64,000 nucleotides of DNA, taken from contig NZ_JAHZCJ010000001.1 of assembly GCF_019422935.1 (NCBI RefSeq), positions 470,127 to 534,126 on the forward strand, given 5' to 3'. The translations under genes were made by a program, and so were the position numbers. Position 1 is the stretch's first letter, and the number at the start of each line of letters is the position of its first letter. Positions 1 through 7,691 of the stretch are shown one piece after another. Source of the DNA: Desulfovibrio sp. GTDB taxonomy: Bacteria > Desulfobacterota > Desulfovibrionia > Desulfovibrionales > Desulfovibrionaceae. The notes beneath the pieces were generated by a model that saw nothing but the letters and a program-made list of their open reading frames with translations, made no database searches and was not told the origin of the DNA.

Positions 1-1430
1 TGCTCTTGCAAACTGCCGGAAAGCCCCTGGCGGATCAGCCCTGGCGTGAGGCCGGAACTGGCCGCAACGCGGCTGCCGTGCAGAGCAGGGGGCAAGTGCT
101 GGGGCAACACAAGGCCTTCGCGGCCCAGCAGCAAGACGGCGCGCTCCATGACGTTTTCAAGTTCGCGGATGTTGCCCGGCCAGGTGTAGCGTTGCAGCAT
201 ATCCATAACAGAAAGGGAGAGGCGCACGTTGTTGCGCCCGTTTGCCAGCGCGTATTTTTTGATAAAGTGGTTTGCCAGCGGCAGAATATCCTCTGGTCGG
301 AAACTCAGGGGCGGCAGGAAAATGGGGAAGACATTGAGGCGGTAGAACAGATCGCGGCGGAAGGTTTCTTCCTCCACCATTTTTTCCAGGTCACGGTTGG
401 TGGCGGTGATAAAACGCACATCAACATAATGTGTTTCCATGCCGCCAAGGCGCTCGAAGGCTCTTTCTTGTAAGACGCGTAGCAGTTTTGCCTGGGTCAT
501 GAGCGAAAGCTCACCCACTTCGTCCAAAAACAGCGTGCCGCCGTTGGCAAGCTCGAAGCGCCCTTTGCGAGTTGCGTTTGCGCCGGTAAAGGCCCCGCGC
601 TCATGGCCGAACAGTTCGCTTTCAATGAGGTTTTCTGGCAAGGCGGCGCAGTTGAGAGAAATAAAGGGCTTGTTGGCGCGCGTGCTGCCCGAATGGATGG
701 AGCGCGCAGCCAGTTCTTTGCCCGTGCCGGATTCGCCCTGTAAAAAAACTGTGGTGCTGGACGGGGCAACCTGCGCAATCTGCGCGTAGACCTTTTGCAT
801 CACTTCAGAGTTGCCCACAAAGCCGCGCGGCCTCAGGGGGGAGGAGGCTTCTTCATCCATGCGGCCCTGCGATTCAAGGGCGGCGTGCCCAAGCAGGGTT
901 GATATAATGGTAAGCAGGCGCATTTCGTCTTCAAGCGTTGCATCGTCCACCAGCAGGTGGTCAACCGACAGTGCGCCCACAACCTGGTCGTTGAGGCGGA
1001 TAGGCACGCAGATGAACGAAATCCCCTCCTTGCCCAGATCGCGAGAGCGGGTGCGGTTCAGAAACAGGGGCTCTTCAGATACATTAGATATGTACATGGA
1101 ACGCCCGGTTTCGATCACGCGCCCGGTGATACCCTCGCCGCGCACGTAGCGGCCCCGGCGGGCCTCAGCGGGTTTGAGGCCGTAGGCAGCCTCAATGCGG
1201 ATTTCGCCGCTGTTGGGCGAAATAAGCGTGATTGCGCCGCGCATCATGTGCAGATGCTCTGCCATAAGCTGGAGCGCCTTGTTCAGGGCAACCCCCACAT
1301 CCGTGGCGGAATTGACCACATTGGAAAGATCCAACAAAAGGCGCAGCTGCTCTTCGCGGTGGCTGTCTGCGTTGGCGGGAGAGCGTGACACGGTGCCGGG
1401 ACGGGGAGATGTGTTGCTGGATTTTTGCAT
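1..1430 (-). CDS. NifA-like sigma-54-dependent activator (C-terminus off the window)
   Basis: Transcriptional activator that would use ATP hydrolysis to open sigma-54 promoters. Reading the minus strand from the ATG at 1430 gives an uninterrupted frame to the left edge (about 476 residues). An N-terminal GAF-type sensor domain (about 20-175) is followed by an AAA+ sigma-54 interaction domain: Walker A GESGTGKE near residue 230, the sigma-54 contact loop GAFTGA near 277, Walker B LFLDEVGEL, and WPGNIREL near 415. The Fis-type DNA-binding helix-turn-helix expected next lies beyond the left edge. The arrangement matches NifA and other GAF-containing activators; the ligand and target promoters cannot be told from sequence. 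A GAGG about 12 bases upstream is a weak ribosome site. It is transcribed away from the tRNA-Glu gene. Confidence 0.93.
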   Translation of the reverse strand, partial: MQKSSNTSPRPGTVSRSPANADSHREEQLRLLLDLSNVVNSATDVGVALNKALQLMAEHLHMMRGAITLISPNSGEIRIEAAYGLKPAEARRGRYVRGEGITGRVIETGRSMYISNVSEEPLFLNRTRSRDLGKEGISFICVPIRLNDQVVGALSVDHLLVDDATLEDEMRLLTIISTLLGHAALESQGRMDEEASSPLRPRGFVGNSEVMQKVYAQIAQVAPSSTTVFLQGESGTGKELAARSIHSGSTRANKPFISLNCAALPENLIESELFGHERGAFTGANATRKGRFELANGGTLFLDEVGELSLMTQAKLLRVLQERAFERLGGMETHYVDVRFITATNRDLEKMVEEETFRRDLFYRLNVFPIFLPPLSFRPEDILPLANHFIKKYALANGRNNVRLSLSVMDMLQRYTWPGNIRELENVMERAVLLLGREGLVLPQHLPPALHGSRVAASSGLTPGLIRQGLSGSLQE

Positions 1431-1772
1431 GCCGTGCTTATACCTCAGGCCGGGGCAAACATGCAATCCGTCAGCGGGTTACGGGCTGCAAGAAAGAGCC
1501 GCCGGGGGGAGGGCACTTGCGCAAGCGGGCTGAGGGCAGGCTTGGATATAGTGGGGGAGTGGAAGGATGGGCTTTGCGGGCAAGAGGAGCAGATCAGATA
1601 ACGGTCTAACTGATTTGGCGGCGCAATAGGCTACGATATCAGCAAACGCCCCTAGTTCATGTGATAGCAGCCAACTGATTAGTGGCGCAACAGGATTAGG
1701 GAACTCCCAGCTCTGAATATGACCTTGGGAAGCCCCTGACCGCTGAATTTTATGCCAATTTTAAAAAGTCGC
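1431..1772. other. Intergenic stretch between the activator and tRNA-Glu
   Basis: No gene is supported here. It presumably holds the activator's promoter. Two imperfect direct repeats begin with AACTGATT near 1609 and 1674 and share GGCGCAA and CAGG/TAGG segments; their function is unknown. Confidence 0.5.
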
Positions 1773-1801
1773 TTGACACCTGCCCCCTATTGCCGTAGAT
1801 A
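1773..1801 (+). promoter_or_regulatory. Sigma-70-type promoter of tRNA-Glu
   Basis: TTGACA at 1773-1778, a 17-base spacer and TAGATA at 1796-1801 lie 15 bases upstream of the mature tRNA 5' end, as expected for a housekeeping promoter. Confidence 0.75.
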
Positions 1802-1816
1802 CACCCTTCACAGCGC

Positions 1817-1893
1817 GTCCCCATCGTCTAGCCGGCCCAGGACAACGGCCTTTCACGCCGTCGACAGGGGTTCAAATCCCCTTGGGGACGCCA
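1817..1893 (+). tRNA. tRNA-Glu (anticodon TTC)
   Basis: A 77-base cloverleaf including an encoded CCA. The 7-bp acceptor stem pairs GTCCCCA with TGGGGAC, the anticodon stem ACGGC/GCCGT encloses the loop CTTTCAC (anticodon TTC), and the T arm is AGGGG-TTCAAAT-CCCCT. The 3' half is the integration site of the neighbouring element: the 48 bases from 1849 to 1896 recur exactly at 27475-27522, so insertion keeps the tRNA intact but replaces its downstream sequence. Confidence 0.95.
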
Positions 1894-1896
1894 ATT
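1849..1896. repeat. attL: tRNA-Glu 3' end, 48-bp direct repeat
   Basis: Identical over 48 bases to 27475-27522. It spans the anticodon loop through CCA plus AATT. The integrase gene starts its neighbourhood about 130 bases to the right, the usual layout for a tRNA-targeting tyrosine integrase. Confidence 0.9.
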
Positions 1897-1938
1897 GATT
1901 CCAAGAGGTTACAGTAAAAACCTCACCAGATACCCACA

Positions 1939-1961
1939 GGGGGTTAGTCCTGGGGGTTAGT
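1939..1961. repeat. Paired GGGGGTTAGT repeats, possible integrase arm sites
   Basis: GGGGGTTAGT occurs at 1939-1948 and 1952-1961, 13 bases apart, and GGGGTTAGT recurs at 27382-27390 near the other end of the element. Short direct repeats just inside att are typical of arm-type sites for P4-like integrases; the role here is inferred. Confidence 0.45.
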
Positions 1962-1964
1962 TTT

Positions 1965-1997
1965 GAAAAAGGCTGCACTTAAGTGCAGCCTTTTTTC
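1965..1997 (-). terminator. Terminator after the integrase gene
   Basis: A perfect hairpin with arms 1965-1980 and 1981-1997 (GGCTGCACTT/AAGTGCAGCC core) flanked by A-runs and T-runs, so it could act on both strands. It lies about 30 bases beyond the integrase stop codon. Confidence 0.8.
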
Positions 1998-2029
1998 GTT
2001 TCCAAATAAGAAAGTCTGAATCATGTTCT

Positions 2030-3304
2030 CTACTCCGTGCCAGTTGGGATGAGTTTACCGGAAACCAGTCCCTGGTTGAGGCGAACCACGTCTGCCTTTG
2101 CCCCTCCCCCCTGCTTCTCTTCATTTTCACTTGTAAAAGAATCCTTTTTCCGTGAAAGCGCGGAAGGGGCAGGAAAGGGGTGACAATTTGCAGGGCCACG
2201 GCTTGCCAATGCGCTCAGGGCATCCGAAACTTCCGCGAAAGCTCCAAGGCTGTGCAGGTACCTGTCCGTGGTTGTCTGCTTTTCATGTCGTAGGGCGTGC
2301 TGGATGGCGAAGAGGCTCTTGCCCTCCTGGGCCAGAATGGTGGCAGCCAGGTGCCTGATGGCATGAAACCCAAATGGTTTCACCTTGGCCTTGGCACAAA
2401 GCCTTTTCATCACGTGGGCTGCCGTTTTATAGGGTTGCCCGACGTACGGCTCAACCGGGCAGGTGAACACATGGTTCCCTTTGCCCTGGCGGTATTGCCA
2501 CAGCCAGAGCATGGTAGTGCGCACGTCCTCATTCATGGGCATTTCGTCACGTTTTGCCGTGCCTGTGCGGGTTTTGCGCGTTGTTAGCACAACGGTGCCG
2601 CGCTCAAAATCCACATCCTGCCATGTCAGCTTAAGCAGCTCGCCCTTTCGCGCTGCGAGGTTGAGAAAGCAGGTCAGCATGGCCTTCTCACGCTCTGGAG
2701 CTGCCTCGTAGACCTTCCAGAAATCCTCTTCCGGCGGGATGTAACGGGGAACCCGTATCTCCGCATACCGCTGGCAGGCCAGAAAAGAATCCGGCATATC
2801 CAGCGGAAAGTGGTCGAGATACGCTGCGCCCCACTTCCAGGCGGTGGTCAAGATTTTACGGTCTTTGTTGGAGCAGTTGGGGCCGCGCTGGTCATGCTGC
2901 CAGGCAAGATACTTGCGGGCCTTTTTTCTGTCGAAGGATTCAACTGTATCATCTGGTGACAGTCCCTTGGTTTGCTCAAGGTAGCGGATGAACCGCCGAA
3001 AGCCGTCACGTTTCTCTTTAAAGGTCGCCAGGGTGTTGCGCCGCTGGCATTCTTCAAGGTAGGCCGTTCCCCACTCAAGAATCGTCACCCGTTGGGGCGC
3101 GGAGACCAAAGGGGTCACTTTTTCCGGCGCAGTCGCGGCTTCTTCCTCCAGTTGCTTCCTGGTGGTTACTTCCCACGCTATGGCATTCCTCTCGTCGGCC
3201 TTGCTGCTGCCAAACCATTTTACCGCTGCCATTCTGCCCTGAAACCAGACCTGTCCTTTCCAACGCTTGGGGGAGCCCTTCTTCTTGCTCGTGAAGGTTG
3301 CCAT
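2030..3304 (-). CDS. int: Tyrosine-type site-specific integrase
   Basis: Recombinase expected to integrate and excise the element at the tRNA-Glu 3' end. The 424-residue protein has a SAM-like core-binding domain (about 85-170) and a C-terminal catalytic domain. The first catalytic Arg is in AARKGELLKLTW near 215, HAIRH near 311 supplies the H-x-x-R box, LRHEKQ the second His, and TTTDRYLHSL the nucleophilic Tyr near 346. The start chosen is ATG at 3304, seven bases after GGAG; a TTG nine codons upstream is in frame but lacks a ribosome site. The last 50 or so residues beyond the Tyr are low in conserved features. It reads toward attL. An HTH gene overlaps its 5' end in another frame. Confidence 0.93.
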   Translation of the reverse strand: MATFTSKKKGSPKRWKGQVWFQGRMAAVKWFGSSKADERNAIAWEVTTRKQLEEEAATAPEKVTPLVSAPQRVTILEWGTAYLEECQRRNTLATFKEKRDGFRRFIRYLEQTKGLSPDDTVESFDRKKARKYLAWQHDQRGPNCSNKDRKILTTAWKWGAAYLDHFPLDMPDSFLACQRYAEIRVPRYIPPEEDFWKVYEAAPEREKAMLTCFLNLAARKGELLKLTWQDVDFERGTVVLTTRKTRTGTAKRDEMPMNEDVRTTMLWLWQYRQGKGNHVFTCPVEPYVGQPYKTAAHVMKRLCAKAKVKPFGFHAIRHLAATILAQEGKSLFAIQHALRHEKQTTTDRYLHSLGAFAEVSDALSALASRGPANCHPFPAPSALSRKKDSFTSENEEKQGGGAKADVVRLNQGLVSGKLIPTGTE

Positions 3305-3482
3305 TGAATATCTCCAATATGCGATTTTCAAGGAACCTTAGAGCGTGCCCAATCCGCACACCCCCGAACGCTGTATAATACCGCCTGACCGTTCGCACAT
3401 CAAGGCGGAAGATCGCAGCGACTTCTCTTGCTGTGAAAATACGGCCCAGTGGGCTTTGAGATGGGGGCAATTGGCTTTTCAT
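3075..3482 (-). CDS. Small helix-turn-helix protein overlapping int (excisionase-like)
   Basis: ATG at 3482 follows AGGA at good spacing. The first 60 or so residues contain an HTH of the MerR/excisionase kind (FTAREVAAIFRLDVRTVRRY), followed by GGVRIGHALRF, typical of DNA-binding proteins encoded next to integrases and acting as recombination directionality factors. The frame stays open for another 70 residues inside the first 230 bases of int; that tail looks like an out-of-frame reading of int rather than a folded domain. The real protein may therefore be the full 135 residues with an unstructured tail, or there may be a frameshift into int. Its function as excisionase is inferred from context only. 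Confidence 0.6.
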   Translation of the reverse strand: MKSQLPPSQSPLGRIFTAREVAAIFRLDVRTVRRYYTAFGGVRIGHALRFLENRILEIFNGNLHEQEEGLPQALERTGLVSGQNGSGKMVWQQQGRREECHSVGSNHQEATGGRSRDCAGKSDPFGLRAPTGDDS

Positions 3483-3588
3483 CAGGATTCCTGTATTTTC
3501 CTTAATGAAAATCCAATGCCATGTCAGATGATGAAAAAGAGACTGCAAGAATTTCCCTCCCCCCTACAAGTGACGGCTTTATAGGGTA

Positions 3589-4302
3589 ATGGTGATGAAC
3601 AGGCGTCCAATTCTCATTATTGGTGACATTCACGGATATTTTACTGTCCTTGATGCCTTCATCAAGCGCTTTGAGCCGCAATTGGTACTCCAGTGCGGCG
3701 ATTTTGGTATTTGGCCAGGGAGAAATGTAGAGAGATTGGCCTCTGGCTTTAAGACAGAGGCCGGACAAGTCGTGCCCATCCACTTCTGTGACGGCAATCA
3801 TGAAAACCACCCTAAATTGCGCAAACTATGCGAATCGGCGATGGCAACTCTTGAAGTGGGAGAAGGTGTATTTTATCAACCACGCGGCTCTTTAATTACT
3901 TTGCCGAACGGTCATGTCGTACTTTTTGCCGGAGGAGCCTGTAGCGTAGATAAGGATATGCGCACCCCCGGTCAGGATTGGTTCCCAGAGGAAATTCTGA
4001 CTGCAAACGATTTCGCGCATTTTCCAGACATCCCATCCGTGGATGTAGTAATTTCTCACGCTGCTCCCGCTTCCCTGAAGCTTCCACCACTTCTGGATGC
4101 AAAAAAATACCATGATCCTTCACGGGATGTGTTGGATAAGGTGCTACAACGCTATCGTCCAAAACAATGGTTCTGTGCCCACTACCATATCGCATTCAGC
4201 AGCAAGATAAAAAATTGTCGGATTCAAGCTCTTGATTGCGGGCACAGCCACAAGTGGAAAGATGAGATCAACAAAGATGGGTATGCTGTGTACGAAGTGT
4301 GA
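3589..4302 (+). CDS. Calcineurin-like metallophosphoesterase
   Basis: A 237-residue binuclear metal phosphoesterase. The family's metal ligands are all visible in order: GDIHG (12-16), GDFG (37-40), GNHE (69-72), the His of ISHAAP near 155 and AHYH near 197. No signal peptide is seen, so it should act in the cytoplasm; the substrate (protein, nucleotide or nucleic acid) cannot be predicted. ATGs at 3589 and 3595 are both possible starts. It is the first gene beyond the integrase module and stands 66 bases upstream of an unknown Cys/His-rich gene in the same direction, so the two may be co-transcribed. This position next to the integrase often holds cargo such as defence genes, but that is only a contextual suggestion. 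Confidence 0.88.
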   Translation: MVMNRRPILIIGDIHGYFTVLDAFIKRFEPQLVLQCGDFGIWPGRNVERLASGFKTEAGQVVPIHFCDGNHENHPKLRKLCESAMATLEVGEGVFYQPRGSLITLPNGHVVLFAGGACSVDKDMRTPGQDWFPEEILTANDFAHFPDIPSVDVVISHAAPASLKLPPLLDAKKYHDPSRDVLDKVLQRYRPKQWFCAHYHIAFSSKIKNCRIQALDCGHSHKWKDEINKDGYAVYEV

Positions 4303-4368
4303 ACATAATCATCTGAGATATCGTCGATATTAAATTGAGGCATAAAAGATGGCCTGTGAGATGTACTA

Positions 4369-5643
4369 ATGTGGGATGTCGAAGATATAAAAGAAGCCTG
4401 TGACCGAATTGAGCGGAATACGGTTTATGGGGCTTTTGAATGCTGCCAGCATTTTTTTTCCTCCATCATGGGTAATGAAGACATTCTCAAATTGCGTGGA
4501 TTTTTTGAAGATAGACGTCTCACTTGGAATGCTCTTTACAAAGCTTGGGATTCTGCCTTCTCTGATAGGATTCCTTCTGCTGACGAAAGTACCCTGACAA
4601 AGATTCTGAGTGATCGAGCCGCGAAGGAAGCACGGGCTCTTGAATATTTTGATGGAAGTAACTGTTTACCCCTCTATCACGAACTTGAAAACAGAAGCTT
4701 CCGAGAAATATTACCGTACATTCGGACTCATTACAGACTGAATCTTGAGCGGTTGTTTGAAAAATATGAATACAACCCAGAATTCGTAGAAACTCTCTTT
4801 TCCCTATGCGAAATGCGAATGAAAAAGCTGGAGAAGAAAAGATCCGTTACCCCTTCTCAAATAGAAATTTTACATCAGGTATTGCAGGAGGATATTTTTG
4901 CAAGGGTCGACTCTTGGGCTGCGCTCATTGAATATGTCACCCTATTAGTTCCCAAGGATGCAAGTGAAAACAGTGCCAGAAATATACACGATACAGACAA
5001 TCTTTACGATGTATTGATGGCTTTGCAGATTCTCAGATACGAAGGAAGAAAGAAATATCCGATCTCTCAAATTACAACCTGCTCCTTATGTTGGCGCGTG
5101 GCAGATACTTCCAACGCAAAAAAGAAGGATAAAGCACACTGCCATGTCCATCACTATGAGAAGACTGCTGAGAGGCCAGCAAGAAAAAAGGCATATGAGC
5201 GAGCCTTGGCGGTTAATAGAAAACTTCGCTATGCCCATTCTTCACGAAGCCGTTTGTTGGCTGCCTTGACCAAATTTTTCCCGTATGATGAAAAAATCAT
5301 TCAGATTGGCTTGGATCTCTGGAGTTGGTGGGAGTACGAACCGCCACAAAGCGTTTGCCCCAGCTGCGGGGACCAAGTTTTTACTGATGACTTCTGGGAG
5401 GCATTGCCTCATGTGGCCAGGTTTCTGCGGCAGCAGGGATGCCCACTTGAGTCTCTTAAGGCTATAATTGAGGCCATGATGCCCTTAGATTCTAGCGCTG
5501 ATGGTCAAACCGCAGACGCCTATGATCGATGGATTACAGCATGGACTAACGACATCCGTTATTTTCTTCCGGTGATGGCCCACGCGGAGGCATGGCTGGC
5601 AATCTATGAGGAATTGTATCCGTCCCTCCCTGTAGATCGGTAA
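4369..5643 (+). CDS. Uncharacterised 424-residue protein with Cys/His clusters
   Basis: Not recognised. The sequence is soluble, rich in charged and aromatic residues and mostly helical by appearance. Possible zinc ligands occur as CSLC near 237-240 with HCHVHHY near 256-262, and CPSCG near 330. The first cluster could form one Cys2-Cys/His2 site; the second lacks an obvious partner pair. No signal peptide or membrane segment is seen. It follows the metallophosphoesterase in the same direction and is followed by a strong terminator, suggesting a two-gene unit. Base composition is more AT-rich than the chromosomal genes to the right, consistent with acquired cargo. A role in nucleic-acid binding is a guess from the Cys/His pattern. 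Confidence 0.75.
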   Translation: MWDVEDIKEACDRIERNTVYGAFECCQHFFSSIMGNEDILKLRGFFEDRRLTWNALYKAWDSAFSDRIPSADESTLTKILSDRAAKEARALEYFDGSNCLPLYHELENRSFREILPYIRTHYRLNLERLFEKYEYNPEFVETLFSLCEMRMKKLEKKRSVTPSQIEILHQVLQEDIFARVDSWAALIEYVTLLVPKDASENSARNIHDTDNLYDVLMALQILRYEGRKKYPISQITTCSLCWRVADTSNAKKKDKAHCHVHHYEKTAERPARKKAYERALAVNRKLRYAHSSRSRLLAALTKFFPYDEKIIQIGLDLWSWWEYEPPQSVCPSCGDQVFTDDFWEALPHVARFLRQQGCPLESLKAIIEAMMPLDSSADGQTADAYDRWITAWTNDIRYFLPVMAHAEAWLAIYEELYPSLPVDR

Positions 5644-5685
5644 CCGGGAAATTTTTCCAGTCTCATTTCACTTTGAGTTTTTTGT

Positions 5686-5719
5686 ACACGGTGATCCATG
5701 GAGGTCACCGTGTTTTTTT
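5686..5719 (+). terminator. Rho-independent terminator
   Basis: Nine-bp stem ACACGGTGA/TCACCGTGT (5686-5694, 5705-5713) with a 10-base loop, followed by six Ts. It closes the metallophosphoesterase/unknown gene unit. Confidence 0.85.
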
Positions 5720-5750
5720 ATACCCACGAAGTTTCTTTACCGATGAAGAT

Positions 5751-5800
5751 CCCCGAAGGGCGCACTTATGCAAACACGCTTCGCGGTTTGCGTGCGCGGG
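5751..5800 (-). other. oriT: Putative origin of transfer (oriT), RSF1010/MOBQ type
   Basis: On the minus strand the sequence TAAGTGCGCCCT (5768-5757) matches the nick-region core known for RSF1010-like MOBQ plasmids. Directly 5' of it on that strand is an inverted repeat with arms GCAAAC and GTTTGC (5786-5791 and 5770-5775), the same order (hairpin, then nick region) as in RSF1010. The MOBQ relaxase begins about 60 bases away. The match to the core is from memory of the family; nicking itself is inferred. Confidence 0.75.
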
Positions 5801-5856
5801 GGCTGCGCCCCTCGACCCCGCGATGCAAAACGCACAAGGGCTGCCGGGGGTAGGCT

Positions 5857-7659
5857 GTGGCGATTTATCATCTTCACATGCAGACCATCAGCCGCGCAGA
5901 CGGCAGAAGCGCGGTAGCTGCCGCTGCTTACAGGGCTGCTTCTCGTCTGACGGCTGCCGATGGTCGTGTGTTCGATTTTCGGCGCAAGCAAGGGGTGGTG
6001 GCGCGACAGGTTTTTGTGCCTGAAGGTTGCCCCTCCATCAGCAGACAAGACTTGTGGCTGTTGGCGGAGAACACTGAAAAACGCAAAAACTCCACCCTGG
6101 CTCGCGAAATGGATATGGCCATTCCTGTGGAGTTGAACAAGGAGGAGCGGTTCAAGCTTACGGTCAAATTTTGCCGCTGGCTTGCTCAGGAATATCAGGT
6201 GGCAGTGGATTGCTGCATGCACAGAAAGGACAAAAATGACCCGCAAGAAAATCCTCACCTGCACGTCATGTTCACGACTCGCTGCTATTCGCAGGACGGG
6301 ACGCTGGGCGCAAAAACCCGAGAGCTCGACGACCTGAAAACGCGGACGACTCATCTTCTGCGCCTTCGTGAAAAATGGGCAGATTTCTGCAACGAGTATC
6401 TTCAATTTTATGGAGAAACAATCGATCACCGCTCCTTCAAAGACCAAGGAATTGATTTGTTGCCGCAGATACATATGGGGTCTGCGGCAACAACAATGAC
6501 ACGACGTGGTTTGAAAACAGAGCGAGGCATACTCAACCGGGCTATTCAGGGCAATAATTCTAGCATCATACAACTACAAAAGGAGATTGAAAATGTCAGA
6601 TATTTGGGAAGCGAAAGTAGCAGAGAACGTTCAACGAGAATTGACGAATATGCACCCACGTATAGCAGCTTATTTGAAAAAACTGGTGAAGGAGGAAGCA
6701 AACAACGATTGGGGGCAGGCCTTGGCACTGGTGGATATGGTTCACAAGGAATTATTGGAGGTAGAAGCTCAACTACAAAATATGGGCAAGGGAGCAGTTC
6801 CGCCATCTCATTCGGTGCAGAATCTGGTGGCACGTCTGGAAGCACTGGAGCAAGACCATGCGCAATTGAAGACGGATGTCCGGCTTCTGCAGCCCTTACA
6901 ACCAAAACAGAACGGCTAGCGGCCCTGGAGGCCCTGACACAAAGTTGTGTCAGGGCCTCCAGAAAAATTCAAGCGGATATTCATGCTCTGGTTGAGGCAG
7001 CAAACTTGCGCTGTCTTGAAAACGGCATTCGCCAGCACCAAGTGCAACTTCTTAAGAAGCGCAGCACTGAGGTCTTGGTGGAATGTGGATCTGTTATCAG
7101 GGAAATTCTTCATGCTGTGGATAGGGTCAACGCGCAGGCAATCCATCAGGCGCACTTGATCTCCACACCCCATCCTTCATCGCGCTTAAGTGCCCTTGCT
7201 GAAAAAACCGCGAGCATCATTTCGGTCAGCCATAATATTCAACAGGAAATTCTGTCGGCTGTTGATCGCAGCGACATTCAGTATATTCAGGACTACCTGG
7301 AGAAAACACGCCTCAAACAACTCAAGGCGTCCTGTCTAAATGTCTGTGTTGAATGCGGCTTCGTAGTCCGTGAAATTTTTGAGGCTACTGACAGGCTGGA
7401 TGCCCTGTTCTTGGAACAATGGCTTGCCCGGCACAGCGCAACAAAAACTACGGATGAGCAAGGTGCGCACCGGATTCTGCCCTTACACAGCCCCGGCATA
7501 CTTAGGATGAGCCTGGAGAATCCTGAACCGTCCCAACGGGCAGAGCACAATGGTGTGATTCGGATAAATTTTGATGCGCTGGAACCCTCTGGGCCGGATT
7601 ACCCGGAGGATGCATCAAGCACCCCTGACAGCGCTGCAACCGATTTTGAGCCGACGTAG
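5857..7659 (+). CDS. mobA: MobA/MobL-type (MOBQ) relaxase
   Basis: DNA relaxase that would nick oriT and lead the strand into a recipient cell. The protein starts MAIYHLHMQTISR, with a GTG start behind GGGGGTAGG, and shows the family's N-terminal region with Ala/Tyr-rich helix (SAVAAAAYRAAS) and the metal-binding NPHLHVMFTTR near 131-141. The relaxase domain fills about the first 230 residues. Residues about 245-350 are Gly/Ser-rich and low in complexity, exactly where a second gene is encoded in another frame. The C-terminal part (about 350-540) has two or more related helical repeats containing VLVECGSVIREILHAVDR and VCVECGFVVREIFEATDR. No primase domain is recognised. oriT precedes it and a TraD-like gene follows. 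Confidence 0.92.
   Translation: MAIYHLHMQTISRADGRSAVAAAAYRAASRLTAADGRVFDFRRKQGVVARQVFVPEGCPSISRQDLWLLAENTEKRKNSTLAREMDMAIPVELNKEERFKLTVKFCRWLAQEYQVAVDCCMHRKDKNDPQENPHLHVMFTTRCYSQDGTLGAKTRELDDLKTRTTHLLRLREKWADFCNEYLQFYGETIDHRSFKDQGIDLLPQIHMGSAATTMTRRGLKTERGILNRAIQGNNSSIIQLQKEIENVRYLGSESSRERSTRIDEYAPTYSSLFEKTGEGGSKQRLGAGLGTGGYGSQGIIGGRSSTTKYGQGSSSAISFGAESGGTSGSTGARPCAIEDGCPASAALTTKTERLAALEALTQSCVRASRKIQADIHALVEAANLRCLENGIRQHQVQLLKKRSTEVLVECGSVIREILHAVDRVNAQAIHQAHLISTPHPSSRLSALAEKTASIISVSHNIQQEILSAVDRSDIQYIQDYLEKTRLKQLKASCLNVCVECGFVVREIFEATDRLDALFLEQWLARHSATKTTDEQGAHRILPLHSPGILRMSLENPEPSQRAEHNGVIRINFDALEPSGPDYPEDASSTPDSAATDFEPT
6593..6919 (+). CDS. Small gene nested inside mobA in another frame
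   Basis: A 108-residue protein encoded wholly within the relaxase gene. The ATG at 6593 sits seven bases after a strong AAGGAG. The product is hydrophilic and helical, with a likely coiled coil (VDMVHKELLEVEAQLQNM and LVARLEALEQDHAQLK). The relaxase frame over the same bases is a Gly/Ser-rich linker, so the overlapping frame seems to carry the constrained sequence. RSF1010 is known to encode mobB inside mobA in a different frame, a parallel in layout, though sequence similarity to MobB is not evident and no membrane segment is seen. A role as relaxosome accessory protein is inferred. Its stop is followed within seven bases by a long perfect palindrome. Confidence 0.8.
   Translation: MSDIWEAKVAENVQRELTNMHPRIAAYLKKLVKEEANNDWGQALALVDMVHKELLEVEAQLQNMGKGAVPPSHSVQNLVARLEALEQDHAQLKTDVRLLQPLQPKQNG
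6926..6961. repeat. Perfect 17-bp inverted repeat inside mobA
   Basis: Arms 6926-6942 and 6945-6961 are exact complements with a two-base centre. It begins seven bases after the nested gene's stop codon and lies inside the open relaxase frame. It is strong enough to be a terminator or an RNA stability hairpin, but only a short A-run and no T-run follows on the plus strand. Confidence 0.85.
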
Positions 7660-7691
7660 CGACGCAACCAACAAATACACAGGAGATACCT

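Noticed and set aside
5673..6023. Plus-strand frame spanning the terminator and oriT
   Set aside because: It crosses a strong terminator and the oriT, overlaps the relaxase start and has no protein-like features.
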